From an uncultured Clostridia bacterium (GTDB lineage Bacteria; Bacillota; Clostridia; Oscillospirales; Ruminococcaceae): 64,000 bases of DNA. Numbering within the stretch: the stretch's first letter is position 1; every line of letters starts with the position of its first letter. The notes under the pieces were generated by a model. The model saw only the letters and a program-made list of their open reading frames with translations. It had not been told where the DNA came from and made no database searches. Below, one piece after another: positions 31,055-39,833 of this stretch. The stretch is from assembly GCA_945923775.1 (NCBI GenBank), contig CAMELR010000004.1:1-64000 (forward strand), given 5' to 3'. Both the position numbers and the translations under genes were made by a program.

Positions 31055-32665
31055 TCAGAAACCGCCGAAGCCGCCGAAATCGGAGCTCATGTCATCATCG
31101 TCGGAGCCGTTTCCGGAATTCCCGCCGCCGAAATCCCAGATAGAGGAATCATCTGCGGAGGGCGGTGTTGTGGACTGCTCCTCCGGCTGTTCTTCCTCCT
31201 GTGGCTCGGGAGTGTCGTAGGTTATCGCGGAGGAAGCGCCGTTCGCGGATTCCATAGCCTTGAGCTGGTTCTGTAGCTCCGCCCACGGGTCAGCCGCAGC
31301 GGAGTTATCCTCATCCGGCTCCTCGTCAGCCGCGTCATGGAAGGAGGTCCCGCCGAACGCCGCCTCAGCCTCGCGAAGAGCCTTCATCAGGTCGTCCTCC
31401 TCGGAACCGGAGCTTTCCGGCTGCTCGTCCATGTCGATATCGGATACGTCGCTGGGCTTAATCGCAGCAGCTTCCTCAGCAGCCCTTACAGCCGCAAGGA
31501 GGTCATCGTCAGCGTCGGTCAGCGAGCTGGACGGCATTGTCTGCGCAAGGAGATCCTTCGAGAAGTCGTTGTTGAACGAAGCCTCCGAGTGGTCGGATAC
31601 GTCCAGCGGCTTGATCTCGTCGACCTGCTCGGGCTCCTCTGTATGAGCGTCCATGTCGAAGCCGCTCATATCGTCGTGATTGTCGCTCATGTCGAATACG
31701 CCGCCGAACGGGTCATTGCCGGAATCAGGGTTGACAAGCGGGATATCCTGCTTGTTTTCCTCAGCCATCTTCTTTTCAGCGGCTGCGATGGCGTCAGCCA
31801 TATCGTTTCCGCTCCAATCGCCGAATAACGCGGGAGCGTCCTCCTCGGCGGCTTCGGAAATTGCCGGCTCGGCCTGGGGTTCTTCCTCAGCGGGAGCCTC
31901 TGGCTCCTCTGCGGCAGGTTCAGTGAACTCAGCGGTTTCAGGCTCGTATGCAGGAACTTCTGTCTCCTCCGGAACCTCCGGTTCTGCTTCTGCCGGAGCC
32001 GCAGGCTCCTCATAAGCTGCGGGAGCAGCAGGCGCAGGAACCTTCACCGGCGCGGGCTGCGGAGCCGTGAAAACAGGCGCAGCGGCCGCCCCGAGAAGCT
32101 CTGCTGCGGAGCCGTTGACTGCATTGAAGCCGTCGGTCATTGCCTCGATCTGTTGTCTCAGCACTGCGAGGAACGCCTCGGTCTTTTCGGAAGCGGCGGC
32201 GCGCTCTCTGTCAGCGGCGGCGATTATCTCGGCTGCCTGGGCGTTCGCCTTGTCGATTATCGTGGCTGCTTCCTCGTTTGCCTTGTCGATGACCTCGTTG
32301 AACGCTCGGGTTGCCTCAGCGGAGACGCCCTTGCCGTTCTTGAGCATGTCGGTCATTTTCTTCTTCTCAGCGTCGATACGGTCCTTCAGGTTGCGTATCT
32401 CGATGAGCTGGCGCTTGGTGGTGGACTTCTCCTCCTCAAGCTGGGAGTTCATTTCCTCGACCTTCCTGTCAGCCTCGGACTGAGCTGCCTTTATGCGGCT
32501 GTCGGCCTCCTCGGCGAGCTTTTCAGCCGCTTTTGTCTTTTCGTCGTTGGAGCGCATGTCCGCTTCGAGCGCGCTCATCTTCTTGCGGAGGTTGCTTATG
32601 TATGCGTTAACTTCATTTTTATCAAATCCTAACGGTACCTGTCTGAATCCATCTCCGGCTGCCAT
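31055..32665 (-). CDS. DivIVA-like coiled-coil protein with long acidic tail
   Basis: A 536-residue protein. The first 25 residues (FRQVPLGFDKNEVNAYISNL) match the DivIVA/GpsB membrane-binding start. Residues 25-185 are a coiled coil rich in Glu/Lys/Ala. A Pro/Glu/Ala-rich linker (about 200-290) leads to a very acidic region with repeated amphipathic helices (AVRAAEEAAAIKPSD, LMKALREAEAAFGG, ELQNQLKAMESA). The protein ends in Gly/Asp/Phe repeats (FGGFGGF). DivIVA proteins mark curved or polar membrane and recruit division or wall enzymes. The acidic tail with short repeated helices is unusual and could recruit partners. AGGAGG precedes the ATG. Confidence 0.78.
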   Translation of the reverse strand: MAAGDGFRQVPLGFDKNEVNAYISNLRKKMSALEADMRSNDEKTKAAEKLAEEADSRIKAAQSEADRKVEEMNSQLEEEKSTTKRQLIEIRNLKDRIDAEKKKMTDMLKNGKGVSAEATRAFNEVIDKANEEAATIIDKANAQAAEIIAAADRERAAASEKTEAFLAVLRQQIEAMTDGFNAVNGSAAELLGAAAAPVFTAPQPAPVKVPAPAAPAAYEEPAAPAEAEPEVPEETEVPAYEPETAEFTEPAAEEPEAPAEEEPQAEPAISEAAEEDAPALFGDWSGNDMADAIAAAEKKMAEENKQDIPLVNPDSGNDPFGGVFDMSDNHDDMSGFDMDAHTEEPEQVDEIKPLDVSDHSEASFNNDFSKDLLAQTMPSSSLTDADDDLLAAVRAAEEAAAIKPSDVSDIDMDEQPESSGSEEDDLMKALREAEAAFGGTSFHDAADEEPDEDNSAAADPWAELQNQLKAMESANGASSAITYDTPEPQEEEQPEEQSTTPPSADDSSIWDFGGGNSGNGSDDDDMSSDFGGFGGF

Positions 32666-32740
32666 GTGTGGTTCCTCCTGAGTAAAGTGATTTCGCAGCG
32701 GCGGATCATATGTTACACAACCGCCGCAATCTTAACTATG

Positions 32741-32769
32741 ATTATACCATATTTTTTGAAATTATACAA
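32741..32769 (-). promoter_or_regulatory. promoter of the DivIVA-like gene
   Basis: Minus-strand TTGTAT (32764-32769), 17-base spacer, TATAAT (32741-32746). The rest of the gap 32666-33001 is AT-rich and holds only this and the divergent promoter for ireB. Confidence 0.65.
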
Positions 32770-32901
32770 GTGTTTTAGCAAATTTTATATATTTGAAATA
32801 AAATGCGGGCTAAAATTGTAAGATTATCCAAAGACTCGAAAGCCTTTTTGTCAGATTCATAGATTTTATATAGTGAAAATGCCCAAACGCAGTAAACCGG
32901 G

Positions 32902-32930
32902 TTGTTTTTTTCATCAAAAACGTGTATAAT
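32902..32930 (+). promoter_or_regulatory. promoter of ireB
   Basis: TTGTTT (32902-32907), 17-base spacer, TATAAT (32925-32930). Confidence 0.65.
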
Positions 32931-33001
32931 CATACTGTAACCGAATTGTAACCATTATCAATGGCTGCTTATAATCTTGAATTGAAGGAAGGATCGATAT
33001 T

Positions 33002-33247
33002 ATGCATGACAAGACTATGACTTTTTCCGTCCACGACGACAGGGAAAACGAAATGAAGGAGATCCTTACTACTGTATACGACGCTCTCAAGCAGAAGGGC
33101 TACAACCCGATAAATCAGCTTGTGGGCTACATTCTTTCAGAGGATCCCACCTACATAACCACGTTCAACAACGCCCGCGGGCTTATCCGCCACATCGACC
33201 GTGACGAGCTGCTCCAGGTGCTTGTGAAGTCCTATCTTTCGGACTGA
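33002..33247 (+). CDS. ireB: IreB-family regulatory phosphoprotein
   Basis: An 81-residue protein of the IreB family (formerly UPF0297/YrzL), with the family core [34 protein letters not shown] and [15 protein letters not shown]. In Enterococcus it is phosphorylated by the PASTA kinase IreK and negatively controls cephalosporin resistance; the Thr residues near the N-terminus (KTMTFSV) correspond to the modified area. In many Firmicutes it heads an operon with ruvX; here a terminator follows at once and the gene is alone. Confidence 0.95.
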   Translation: MHDKTMTFSVHDDRENEMKEILTTVYDALKQKGYNPINQLVGYILSEDPTYITTFNNARGLIRHIDRDELLQVLVKSYLSD

Positions 33248-33270
33248 ACGGACATATTCCGACATAACGA

Positions 33271-33297
33271 CCCCGCTTAATGCGGGGCTGTTTTTGT
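33271..33297 (+). terminator. terminator of ireB
   Basis: CCCCGC / GCGGGG stem with a 5-base loop followed by TTTTTGTGTT. Confidence 0.75.
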
Positions 33298-33342
33298 GTT
33301 ACAGAGAAATTAATAACTTAATACGCTAAAAAAGGAACAACT

Positions 33343-34707
33343 ATGAGCTACATAAAGAAAATGACCGAGGGCAGCGAGCTTAAACACATAATACTGTTCA
33401 CGCTGCCTCTGTTCGCCGGGAACGTATTCCAGCAGCTATACAACATCGTGGATTCCATCATCGTCGGGAAATACCTGGGTTCGGGCAAGCTCGCGGCGGT
33501 GGGCACGACAGGAAGCCTCACCTACCTTTTCAGCACGCTGTGCATAGGGCTTTCCGTGGGAGCCGGCATACTGATATCCCAGCGGTTTGGCGCGGGAATG
33601 CACAAGGAAGTCCGCAAGCTTATCACCAACTCCGCGTATGTCATAATCGCGTTCGGAGCGGTGATAACGGTTATCTCCGTGGCGTTCGCCGGGCTTCTGA
33701 TGAAAATGATGAACACCCCGGAAAACCTCCTGGAGGACGCCACAGCCTACATGCGCGCGGCGTGCTCCGGCACGATATGTGTGGCGGCGTACAACTGGAT
33801 AAACTCCGTTATGAGGTCGCTGGGGGATTCCCGCACGCCGCTGATATTCCTGGTCGTTGCGAGCCTGCTCAACGTCGGTCTTGACCTGCTGTTCGTATGC
33901 GTGTTCCAGTTCGGAGTCATCGGCGCGGCTTACGCTACCGTGATATCCCAGGGCGTGAGCGCCGCGGGGTCGATAGTGGTGGGATTCCGCAAGAATCCGT
34001 ACTTCAAGCTCACCCGCGAGGACGCCAGGATCGAAGGCGCGGCATGCCGCCGGATAATCTCGACAGGCATTCCGATAGCGCTCCAGAACGCCATGATCTC
34101 CGTTTCAATGATATTCCTCCAGAGGACCGCGAACGGCTTCGGCGAAACAGTCATGGCGGCGTACACTGCGACAATGCGCGTTGAGCAGCTCGTGCAGCAG
34201 CCGTTTGCCTCCATGAACGCGGCGGTTTCCACCTTCGCGGGTCAGAACATCGGAGCGGGTCTGCAAAAGCGCGTTATACGCGGATATCACCGCAGCATGC
34301 TTGTAACGGTGGGCTTCGCGCTGTTTATCATGGGGATATTCCTGGCGTTCGGCAACCAGATCGTCGGAATGTTCGTTGACGAACCGGAGGTCATCGAGAT
34401 AGGCGGTCAGGCGCTGAAGCTGTCCTGCCTGTTCTACGTGGCGCTCGGAACTATCCACACCACCCGCGGACTGCTCAACGGCGCAGGCGATGTCGTTTAC
34501 GCGATGATAAACGGCTTCGTGGAGGTCGCAGGCCGTATCGGATTCGCGATAATCCTCGTTCATATTCCGGCAATGGGCTGGTGGGCAGTCTGGACAACGA
34601 CCTGCCTTACCTGGGTGATAACCGCGCTGATGTCCCTTATCCGCTACTGGCAGGGTAAGTGGAAGGACAAGTGCAGGCTCAACCAGGCCGCAGAAGAAAC
34701 CGCATAA
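33343..34707 (+). CDS. MATE-family multidrug/toxin efflux transporter
   Basis: A 454-residue membrane protein with twelve predicted helices in two halves of six. The opening LKHIILFTLPLFAGNVFQQLYNIVDSIIVGKYLG and the second-half repeat PIALQNAMISVSMIFLQ are characteristic of MATE transporters of the DinF/NorM type common in Clostridia. It should export organic cations or other toxins against Na+ or H+. AAAGGAAC precedes the ATG. It stands alone between terminators. Confidence 0.92.
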   Translation: MSYIKKMTEGSELKHIILFTLPLFAGNVFQQLYNIVDSIIVGKYLGSGKLAAVGTTGSLTYLFSTLCIGLSVGAGILISQRFGAGMHKEVRKLITNSAYVIIAFGAVITVISVAFAGLLMKMMNTPENLLEDATAYMRAACSGTICVAAYNWINSVMRSLGDSRTPLIFLVVASLLNVGLDLLFVCVFQFGVIGAAYATVISQGVSAAGSIVVGFRKNPYFKLTREDARIEGAACRRIISTGIPIALQNAMISVSMIFLQRTANGFGETVMAAYTATMRVEQLVQQPFASMNAAVSTFAGQNIGAGLQKRVIRGYHRSMLVTVGFALFIMGIFLAFGNQIVGMFVDEPEVIEIGGQALKLSCLFYVALGTIHTTRGLLNGAGDVVYAMINGFVEVAGRIGFAIILVHIPAMGWWAVWTTTCLTWVITALMSLIRYWQGKWKDKCRLNQAAEETA

Positions 34708-34725
34708 CCAAACGGAACATTCACC

Positions 34726-34797
34726 AGAGTGCTGACCCGACCGAATATCCAGATATCCGGCGCAAACAGTCGATACGCTGCGCGTATTCGGCACTCT
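34726..34797. repeat. long imperfect hairpin behind the MATE gene
   Basis: AGAGTG...CCGAATA (34726-34747) pairs with TATTCGG...CACTCT (34785-34797), with a 9-base bulge on one side and a loop of about 37 bases. No U-tract follows, so it is more likely an mRNA-stabilising structure or a repeat than a terminator. Confidence 0.4.
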
Positions 34798-34842
34798 ACT
34801 TTGTACGGAACAACATAGAGTACGCCCCAATGTCAAAAGAAA

Positions 34843-34870
34843 AGAGCCGCTCCATAATCAGGGCGGCTCT
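34843..34870. terminator. terminator-like hairpin
   Basis: AGAGCCGC / GCGGCTCT; on the minus strand TTTTCTTTTG follows. It could be a second stop for the tRNA-Leu transcript or the MATE terminator. The interval 34871-35002 shows no gene. Confidence 0.55.
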
Positions 34871-35002
34871 CTTATATTTCGGGCGTTTTGGTATGTTGTA
34901 TCCGCGCTGTATTTGTGCTGTATCAGCCATATAAGAGGACGTTTTTCGTCCCGAAATCCCGGTATAATTCACAGTTGAGCACAACAGAATTACATAAAGA
35001 AA

Positions 35003-35038
35003 ATGGCTTAACACTGCGTTCCCGCCTTGTTAAGCCAT
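35003..35038 (-). terminator. terminator of tRNA-Leu
   Basis: ATGGCTTAAC / GTTAAGCCAT perfect 10-base stem followed on the minus strand by TTTTCTTTATG, eight bases past the tRNA 3' end. Confidence 0.8.
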
Positions 35039-35046
35039 CGTTGTTC

Positions 35047-35133
35047 TGGTGCAGGTGACGGGACTTGAACCCACATGACCTTGCGATCACTAGCACCTGA
35101 AGCTAGCGCGTCTGCCAATTCCGCCACACCTGC
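35047..35133 (-). tRNA. tRNA-Leu (anticodon CAG)
   Basis: An 87-base class II tRNA with a long variable arm. Acceptor GCAGGTG/CACCTGC, anticodon stem CTAGC/GCTAG around TTCAGGT (anticodon CAG, reading CUG), encoded CCA end. Confidence 0.95.
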
Positions 35134-35268
35134 GTATTGATCGTTCCTGATATTACTCGCCAGAAACACCGGAAGTAAGCTCCCGGAAAAACCGAGGCGG
35201 TTTTATCCGCTTTTTTGATCTGAGATCGCTCTCTTTTCAACGTCCCGTTGCTCATCAGCAACGTATAT

Positions 35269-35297
35269 ATTTTATCACATTCTATCCATTTTGTCAA
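35269..35297 (-). promoter_or_regulatory. promoter of tRNA-Leu
   Basis: Minus-strand TTGACA (35292-35297), 17-base spacer, TAAAAT (35269-35274), about 135 bases before the tRNA. The leader contains a small AAAACCG/CGGTTTT hairpin that might attenuate transcription. Confidence 0.65.
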
Positions 35298-35334
35298 GTG
35301 CTTTTTGAAAAAAAGCAAAAATATTTTCGGAAAC

Positions 35335-35363
35335 TTGACGAAAACCGCCATGTACTGTATAAT
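35335..35363 (+). promoter_or_regulatory. promoter of the DUF3810-rluA operon
   Basis: TTGACG (35335-35340), 17-base spacer, TATAAT (35358-35363). Confidence 0.75.
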
Positions 35364-35395
35364 TAAAGTATCATCAAAGCAGGAGGAACCGACAG

Positions 35396-36544
35396 ATGAA
35401 GGTAGAAAAAAGCACTGGAGCCAGGAACAAACAGCGGTTAACGTCCCGCCGCGTGCTGAAAGCTGCGTGGGTATTCATTCCGCTGATTCTGGCGGCGGCT
35501 ATGTACTTCCTGCTGCCGATGTTCCCGGAATTCACGGAGTACGCGGTGTCGCGCGGGCTTTTCAAGGCGTTCACCGTGCCGGTGGGGTTCGTGACTTCGC
35601 TTATCCCGCTGTCGCTCACCGAGATCTGCGCGGTGCTTGCCGTTCCGGCGGTAATTGCGCTTGTCGTTATATTTGCCGTCAGAATGAAAAGGAGCAGCTC
35701 CCGGAAGCGCACCGCCCTGAAAGCCGGAAGGTTCCTTGCGGGATTCCTGTCGTTCGCGGCGTTCATCTACATGACCGCCCACGGCGCGAACTACTACCGC
35801 CTGAGCCTTGAAAGCCTCATGGAGCTTGACGCCTCCCCGAAGCCGGCGGAGTTCCTCCTTGCAGTCTGCAAGGAACTGGCTGCCCACGCCGCGCAAGAGC
35901 GCGAGTACCTCTCCGAGGACGAAAACGGCTGCGTGCAGTTCACCGAGGACATCTATACGGAGCTTTCCCGCACCGGAAGCGGCTACGAAGCGCTGGTGGA
36001 GGAATACCCGTTCCTCTGGACGAGCATAGGCAGGCAGAAGCCGGTACAGCTCTCCTACTACTGGAGCTACACCGGGATAACCGGAATGTACTTCCCGTTT
36101 CTCGCGGAATGCAACGTGAACATCGAGCAGCCCGACCTTTCCATACCCTTCACGGCTAGCCACGAGAGCGCGCATTCCCGCGGGATAGCCTTCGAGAACG
36201 AGTGCAACTTTCTGGCGTATCTGTCCTGCATAAACAGCGAGTACCCGGAATTCCGATACTCCGGCTATATGAACGCGTTCAAGTTCTGCTCGAATTCGCT
36301 GTACGCCTACGACAAGGACATGTGGCGCGAGGCGTACGAATGCACCACCGACGGCATGCGCCGGGACTTCACCGCCGAAAACGAGTACATCGACAGCTTC
36401 AAGGGCGAGGTTCAGACGGCCTCCACTGCGGTGAACGACGGATTCATCAAGGCGCAGGGCGTATCAGACGGCACGCGGAGCTACGGAAGGGTCACCGACC
36501 TGATACTGGCGCATTACTACAAGGCTCTGACGGAGGGAACATGA
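35396..36544 (+). CDS. DUF3810 membrane-bound putative zinc metallopeptidase
   Basis: A 382-residue protein. Three N-terminal membrane helices (about 22-45, 60-100, 115-135) are followed by an extracytoplasmic domain with the HESAH motif (HESAHSRGIAFENECNF, about 258), which fits an HExxH zinc-peptidase site with the third ligand in ENECNF. The family is DUF3810; no substrate is established. AGGAGG precedes the ATG. Its stop overlaps the rluA-type start (ATGA). Confidence 0.85.
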   Translation: MKVEKSTGARNKQRLTSRRVLKAAWVFIPLILAAAMYFLLPMFPEFTEYAVSRGLFKAFTVPVGFVTSLIPLSLTEICAVLAVPAVIALVVIFAVRMKRSSSRKRTALKAGRFLAGFLSFAAFIYMTAHGANYYRLSLESLMELDASPKPAEFLLAVCKELAAHAAQEREYLSEDENGCVQFTEDIYTELSRTGSGYEALVEEYPFLWTSIGRQKPVQLSYYWSYTGITGMYFPFLAECNVNIEQPDLSIPFTASHESAHSRGIAFENECNFLAYLSCINSEYPEFRYSGYMNAFKFCSNSLYAYDKDMWREAYECTTDGMRRDFTAENEYIDSFKGEVQTASTAVNDGFIKAQGVSDGTRSYGRVTDLILAHYYKALTEGT

Positions 36545-37383
36545 GAGAACTCAAACTGATAGTCCCTGCGGAATTCGACGGCGCGGAGGCTCAAGCGTTC
36601 TTAAAGTCCCGGGGATTCTCCCGCCGGGCGCTTATCCGCCTGAAACAGACCGGAGGTCTGACCCGGGGCGGCGCGCTCCTGCGGACGGTGGACGAGGTAC
36701 ATTGCGGCGAGGAGCTGTGCGTGCGGCTCTCCGACGACGCCGAAAGCGCCGAGCCGAATCCGGAGCTGAATGCTCCGGTGATCTACGAGGACGAGGACGT
36801 CGCGGTGTTCGACAAGCCGCCGTACATGCCGGTGCACCCCTCGATACGCCACCGCGGGGACACCCTTGCGAATCTGTTCGCGGCACTGTATCCGGGACTT
36901 CCGTTCAGGCCGATAAACCGGCTCGACCGCAACACGAGCGGGCTCTGCGTGTGCGCAAAGAATCAATACGCCGCCTCGGCGCTCTCCGGGTCGCTTTCCA
37001 AGGTGTATTTCGCCGTTACCTGCGGCATCCCGCCGGGGGATACCGTGGACGCTCCGATAGGCAGAGCCGGTGACAGCATAATCACGCGGTGCGTCACTCC
37101 GGAGGGTCAGCGGGCGGTCACGCATTTTGAGCGCGTCGGCGGGAGCGATTCACACGCGCTTCTGAAGGTCACGCTGGAGACCGGGCGGACGCACCAGATA
37201 CGCGTACATATGGCGTACATCGGGTTTCCGCTGTGCGGGGACGAAATGTACGGCGGGGACATGTCCGGGATAAAGCGGCATGCGCTCCACTGCGGCGAGG
37301 TGAGCTTCACCCAGCCGGTCACAAAGGAAATCATCAGGCTGACTTCTCCGCTTCCGGCGGATATGTCTGAACTAATAAAGTGA
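36541..37383 (+). CDS. RluA-family pseudouridine synthase
   Basis: A 280-residue synthase. An S4-like N-terminal part (about 1-65, FLKSRGFSRRALIRLKQTGGL) is followed by the catalytic domain with INRLDRNTSGL (catalytic Asp about 130) and TGRTHQIRVHMAYIGFPLCGDEMYGG. It converts uridine to pseudouridine in rRNA or tRNA; the site is not predictable. The ATG at 36541 overlaps the previous stop, so it is translated together with the DUF3810 protein. The HAD gene follows after 9 bases. Confidence 0.92.
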   Translation: MRELKLIVPAEFDGAEAQAFLKSRGFSRRALIRLKQTGGLTRGGALLRTVDEVHCGEELCVRLSDDAESAEPNPELNAPVIYEDEDVAVFDKPPYMPVHPSIRHRGDTLANLFAALYPGLPFRPINRLDRNTSGLCVCAKNQYAASALSGSLSKVYFAVTCGIPPGDTVDAPIGRAGDSIITRCVTPEGQRAVTHFERVGGSDSHALLKVTLETGRTHQIRVHMAYIGFPLCGDEMYGGDMSGIKRHALHCGEVSFTQPVTKEIIRLTSPLPADMSELIK

Positions 37384-37392
37384 GGTATACAT

Positions 37393-38049
37393 ATGATCAA
37401 AGCTGTTATTTTCGATATGGACGGGCTTATCCTGGACACGGAGAAGCTCCTTGTGAAATACTGGTGCCAGGCGGCGAATGAAGCGGGATTCCCCATGCAG
37501 AGGGAGCACGCGCTGAATATCCGCTCGCTTGCTCGGAAGTTCGCGATACCCTATTTACAGGGCATATTCGGCGAGGAGTTCGACTACGTGAAGATACGCT
37601 CCCGCCGCATGGAGCTTATGAAACAGCACCTTTCCGAGCACGGGCTTGAGACCAAGCCGGGGATCACCGAGCTGCTGGATTATCTCGATAGTAAGGGTAT
37701 ACCCGCCGCGATAGCCACGGCGACGGATATCCAGCGCACCGAGGACTACCTCGGGCAGGTGGGACTGCTGGGAAGATTCAGCAGGATAGTCTGCGCGGCG
37801 ATGGTGGAAAGCGGCAAACCGAAGCCGGATATCTACCTTTACGCGGCGGAGCAGCTCGGGCTTCCGGTAGAGGAGTGCATGGCGCTGGAGGATTCCCCGA
37901 ACGGCGTCCGGAGCGCTTCTGACGCAGGCTGCGTGACCGTGATGGTCCCCGACCTCACCCAGCCGGACGAGGAGCTGTACTCGCGGATATTCGCAAAGGC
38001 GGATTCCCTTGCGGACGTTCCGGAGATAATTGAAAGGATCAATTCGTAA
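37393..38049 (+). CDS. HAD-superfamily phosphatase, beta-phosphoglucomutase-like
   Basis: A 218-residue HAD hydrolase. Motif I FDMDGLILDTEKL (nucleophile Asp about 8, acid/base Asp about 10), motif II ATATDIQRT, motif III with Lys in VESGKPKPDIY and motif IV LEDSPNGVRSA are all present with a helical cap between motif I and II. It resembles beta-phosphoglucomutase and sugar-phosphate phosphatases; the substrate is unknown. GAGGT precedes the ATG. It is the last gene of the DUF3810-rluA operon. Confidence 0.9.
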   Translation: MIKAVIFDMDGLILDTEKLLVKYWCQAANEAGFPMQREHALNIRSLARKFAIPYLQGIFGEEFDYVKIRSRRMELMKQHLSEHGLETKPGITELLDYLDSKGIPAAIATATDIQRTEDYLGQVGLLGRFSRIVCAAMVESGKPKPDIYLYAAEQLGLPVEECMALEDSPNGVRSASDAGCVTVMVPDLTQPDEELYSRIFAKADSLADVPEIIERINS

Positions 38050-38086
38050 TAAGAATGGGAGCATTTCCGGAGATATAGCCAGTAAA

Positions 38087-38126
38087 AAGCCAAAAGCAGT
38101 CAATTCACATTGGCTGCTTTTGGCTT
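38087..38126 (+). terminator. terminator of the HAD operon
   Basis: AAGCCAAAAGCAG / CTGCTTTTGGCTT, a perfect 13-base stem, 37 bases behind the stop codon. Confidence 0.7.
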
Positions 38127-38184
38127 AATATGCGAGATTTTTGTCACGAACAGACGAGGCTATCATTTGTTGATATAAAAACCA

Positions 38185-38215
38185 AAACCGCATAAACGTG
38201 AAGTTCATGCGGTTT
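38185..38215 (-). terminator. terminator of the tRNA-Thr/tRNA-Tyr transcript
   Basis: AAACCGCAT / ATGCGGTTT stem; on the minus strand TTGGTTTTTATATC follows. Confidence 0.75.
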
Positions 38216-38218
38216 GAT

Positions 38219-38302
38219 TGGTGGGAGCTGGTGGATTCGAACCACCGAAGCAAACGCAGCAGATTTACAGTCTGTCCCCTTTGGCCACTCGGGAAAGCTC
38301 CC
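38219..38302 (-). tRNA. tRNA-Tyr (anticodon GUA)
   Basis: An 84-base class II tRNA. Acceptor GGGAGCT, anticodon stem CAGA/TCTG around CTGTAAA (anticodon GUA), a long variable arm and encoded CCA. It is transcribed together with tRNA-Thr(UGU) located upstream. Confidence 0.95.
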
Positions 38303-38330
38303 ATATTCAATTGTAAGTTCCATTAAAAAA

Positions 38331-38406
38331 TGGAGCTGGTGGACGGATTCGAACCCCCGACCTGCTGATTACAAATCAGCTGCTCTACCAGCTGAGCTAC
38401 ACCAGC
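38331..38406 (-). tRNA. tRNA-Thr (anticodon UGU)
   Basis: A 76-base tRNA with anticodon stem GCTGA/TCAGC around TTTGTAA (anticodon UGU, reading ACA) and an encoded CCA end. It is the first tRNA of the pair. Confidence 0.95.
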
Positions 38407-38453
38407 GTAAAGCGTTATCAGTTCATTTACTTCGTATCCCTGACGACTTGTAT

Positions 38454-38482
38454 ATTATATCACATTATTTCTGATTTGTCAA
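38454..38482 (-). promoter_or_regulatory. promoter of the tRNA-Thr/tRNA-Tyr pair
   Basis: Minus-strand TTGACA (38477-38482), 17-base spacer, TATAAT (38454-38459), both consensus. Confidence 0.85.
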
Positions 38483-38538
38483 CACCTTTTTCAAAAAAAT
38501 TTGATTATTTTTTAAAAATCAGACGCTCCGCACTGTAA

Positions 38539-38572
38539 TGCGCCCCGAGGCGTATTTCAGCCGCGGGGCGCA
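38539..38572 (-). terminator. terminator-like hairpin after the aldolase gene
   Basis: TGCGCCCCG / CGGGGCGCA, a 9-base G+C-rich stem 36 bases past the stop; only TTACAG follows on the minus strand, so efficiency is uncertain. Confidence 0.5.
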
Positions 38573-38607
38573 CCGTACAGAATATGAAGGTTTGTAGATA
38601 TCTGGAA

Positions 38608-39582
38608 TTATTCCTGTGAGGTTATCTCCTTGTAAAACGTGGAGAAATCCTTGCGCTTATCCTTTGTGAACTGAATAGCGGTGCGTGGGTGCTGATTGAG
38701 CATGCCAGTGAGGAGGTACTGCATATCGTAGCCCCAGACAACGCCATCTTCCTTGAGCTTTGTCATGTGCTTCTCGATGAACTGAACCGCAGGGTACAGG
38801 TTGTACTTCGGGTTCTTGAGGAAACCGAGGAGAAGCTCCATTGCGCAGTTTCCTGCGCCTCTGCCCATCTCGGAGTATGTGCCGTCGAGCCAGTCAACGC
38901 CGTCGCCAACTGCTTCGACCGTATTCGCAAACGCGAGCTGCTGGTTGTTGTGCGCGTGTATTCCGAGCTTCTTGCCGTACTTTGCAGCGTACTCCCCGTA
39001 GAGCGCCGCGATACGCGCTATCTGCTCCGGGAACAGTGCGCCGAAGCTGTCTACGATGTAAATAACATTCACCGGCGACTTCCCGAGCAGGTCGAGCGCA
39101 ACGCGGATATCCGCCTCCTGCGCATTGGAGATAGCCATTATATTGCAGGTAACCTCGTAGCCCTTTGCAACGGCGTCCTCGATAACGTCGATAGCAGCCG
39201 GGATCTGGTTGATATATGTGGCAACGCGGATAACGTCGACCGGGCTTTCAGCGCGGGGCTTGATATCCTGCTTGTAGTTGCATCTGCCAACGTCCGCCAT
39301 TACGGCGATCTTGAGATCGGTATTGTTGTCGCCCACTACCGCGCGGATATCCTCGTCGTCGCAAAACTTCCACTTGCCGAAATCCTTTACGTCGAACATC
39401 TCCTTATCAGCCTTGTAGCCGAACTCCATAACGTCCACGCCAGCCTTGATGTTGGTCTGATACAGATCCTTTACGAACTCGTCCGTGAAACGGAAATTAT
39501 TCACCAGACCTCCGTCGCGCAGGGTCGCGTCGACTATCTTTATATCGGGTCTGTAATCCATCAGCTTTACTACTTCTTTCAT
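38608..39582 (-). CDS. DRE-TIM metallolyase, HMG-like aldolase domain protein
   Basis: A 324-residue TIM-barrel protein of the HMGL-like (DRE-TIM) family. The motif DATLRDGGLVNNF (metal-binding Asp and catalytic Arg) opens the barrel, and the metal ligands appear in GIHAHNNQQLAFAN. It resembles 4-hydroxy-2-oxovalerate aldolases and the stand-alone aldolase-catalytic-domain proteins of gut Firmicutes. Lacking the C-terminal communication domain and an adjacent dehydrogenase gene, its real substrate is open. GAAAGGAC precedes the ATG. It is transcribed alone from 39665-39693. Confidence 0.85.
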   Translation of the reverse strand: MKEVVKLMDYRPDIKIVDATLRDGGLVNNFRFTDEFVKDLYQTNIKAGVDVMEFGYKADKEMFDVKDFGKWKFCDDEDIRAVVGDNNTDLKIAVMADVGRCNYKQDIKPRAESPVDVIRVATYINQIPAAIDVIEDAVAKGYEVTCNIMAISNAQEADIRVALDLLGKSPVNVIYIVDSFGALFPEQIARIAALYGEYAAKYGKKLGIHAHNNQQLAFANTVEAVGDGVDWLDGTYSEMGRGAGNCAMELLLGFLKNPKYNLYPAVQFIEKHMTKLKEDGVVWGYDMQYLLTGMLNQHPRTAIQFTKDKRKDFSTFYKEITSQE

Positions 39583-39664
39583 GACTATTGTCCTTTCATC
39601 TTTTTATTCGCTTTAACGCTTTTATGCTTTTGTGCTTTTTATCTCTAAAGCAACCAATGATGAT

Positions 39665-39693
39665 ATTATACACCTCTTATTCCGATTTGTCAA
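39665..39693 (-). promoter_or_regulatory. promoter of the aldolase gene
   Basis: Minus-strand TTGACA (39688-39693), 17-base spacer, TATAAT (39665-39670). Confidence 0.8.
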
Positions 39694-39734
39694 GGGGGAT
39701 AGCGAAATTTTTCAGAATATTCTGCGGCTGAAAC

Positions 39735-39767
39735 ACAAATGAGGCTGAATTGCTCAGCCTCATTTGT
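39735..39767 (-). terminator. terminator of the AGCS symporter gene
   Basis: ACAAATGAGGCTGA / TCAGCCTCATTTGT, a perfect 14-base stem with a 5-base loop; TTT follows on the minus strand. Confidence 0.75.
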
Positions 39768-39833
39768 AACATTTGATAATCTACAAATTTGTGCACAAAG
39801 CTTTAAGCTTCATGCACAAATCCATTATTTACT

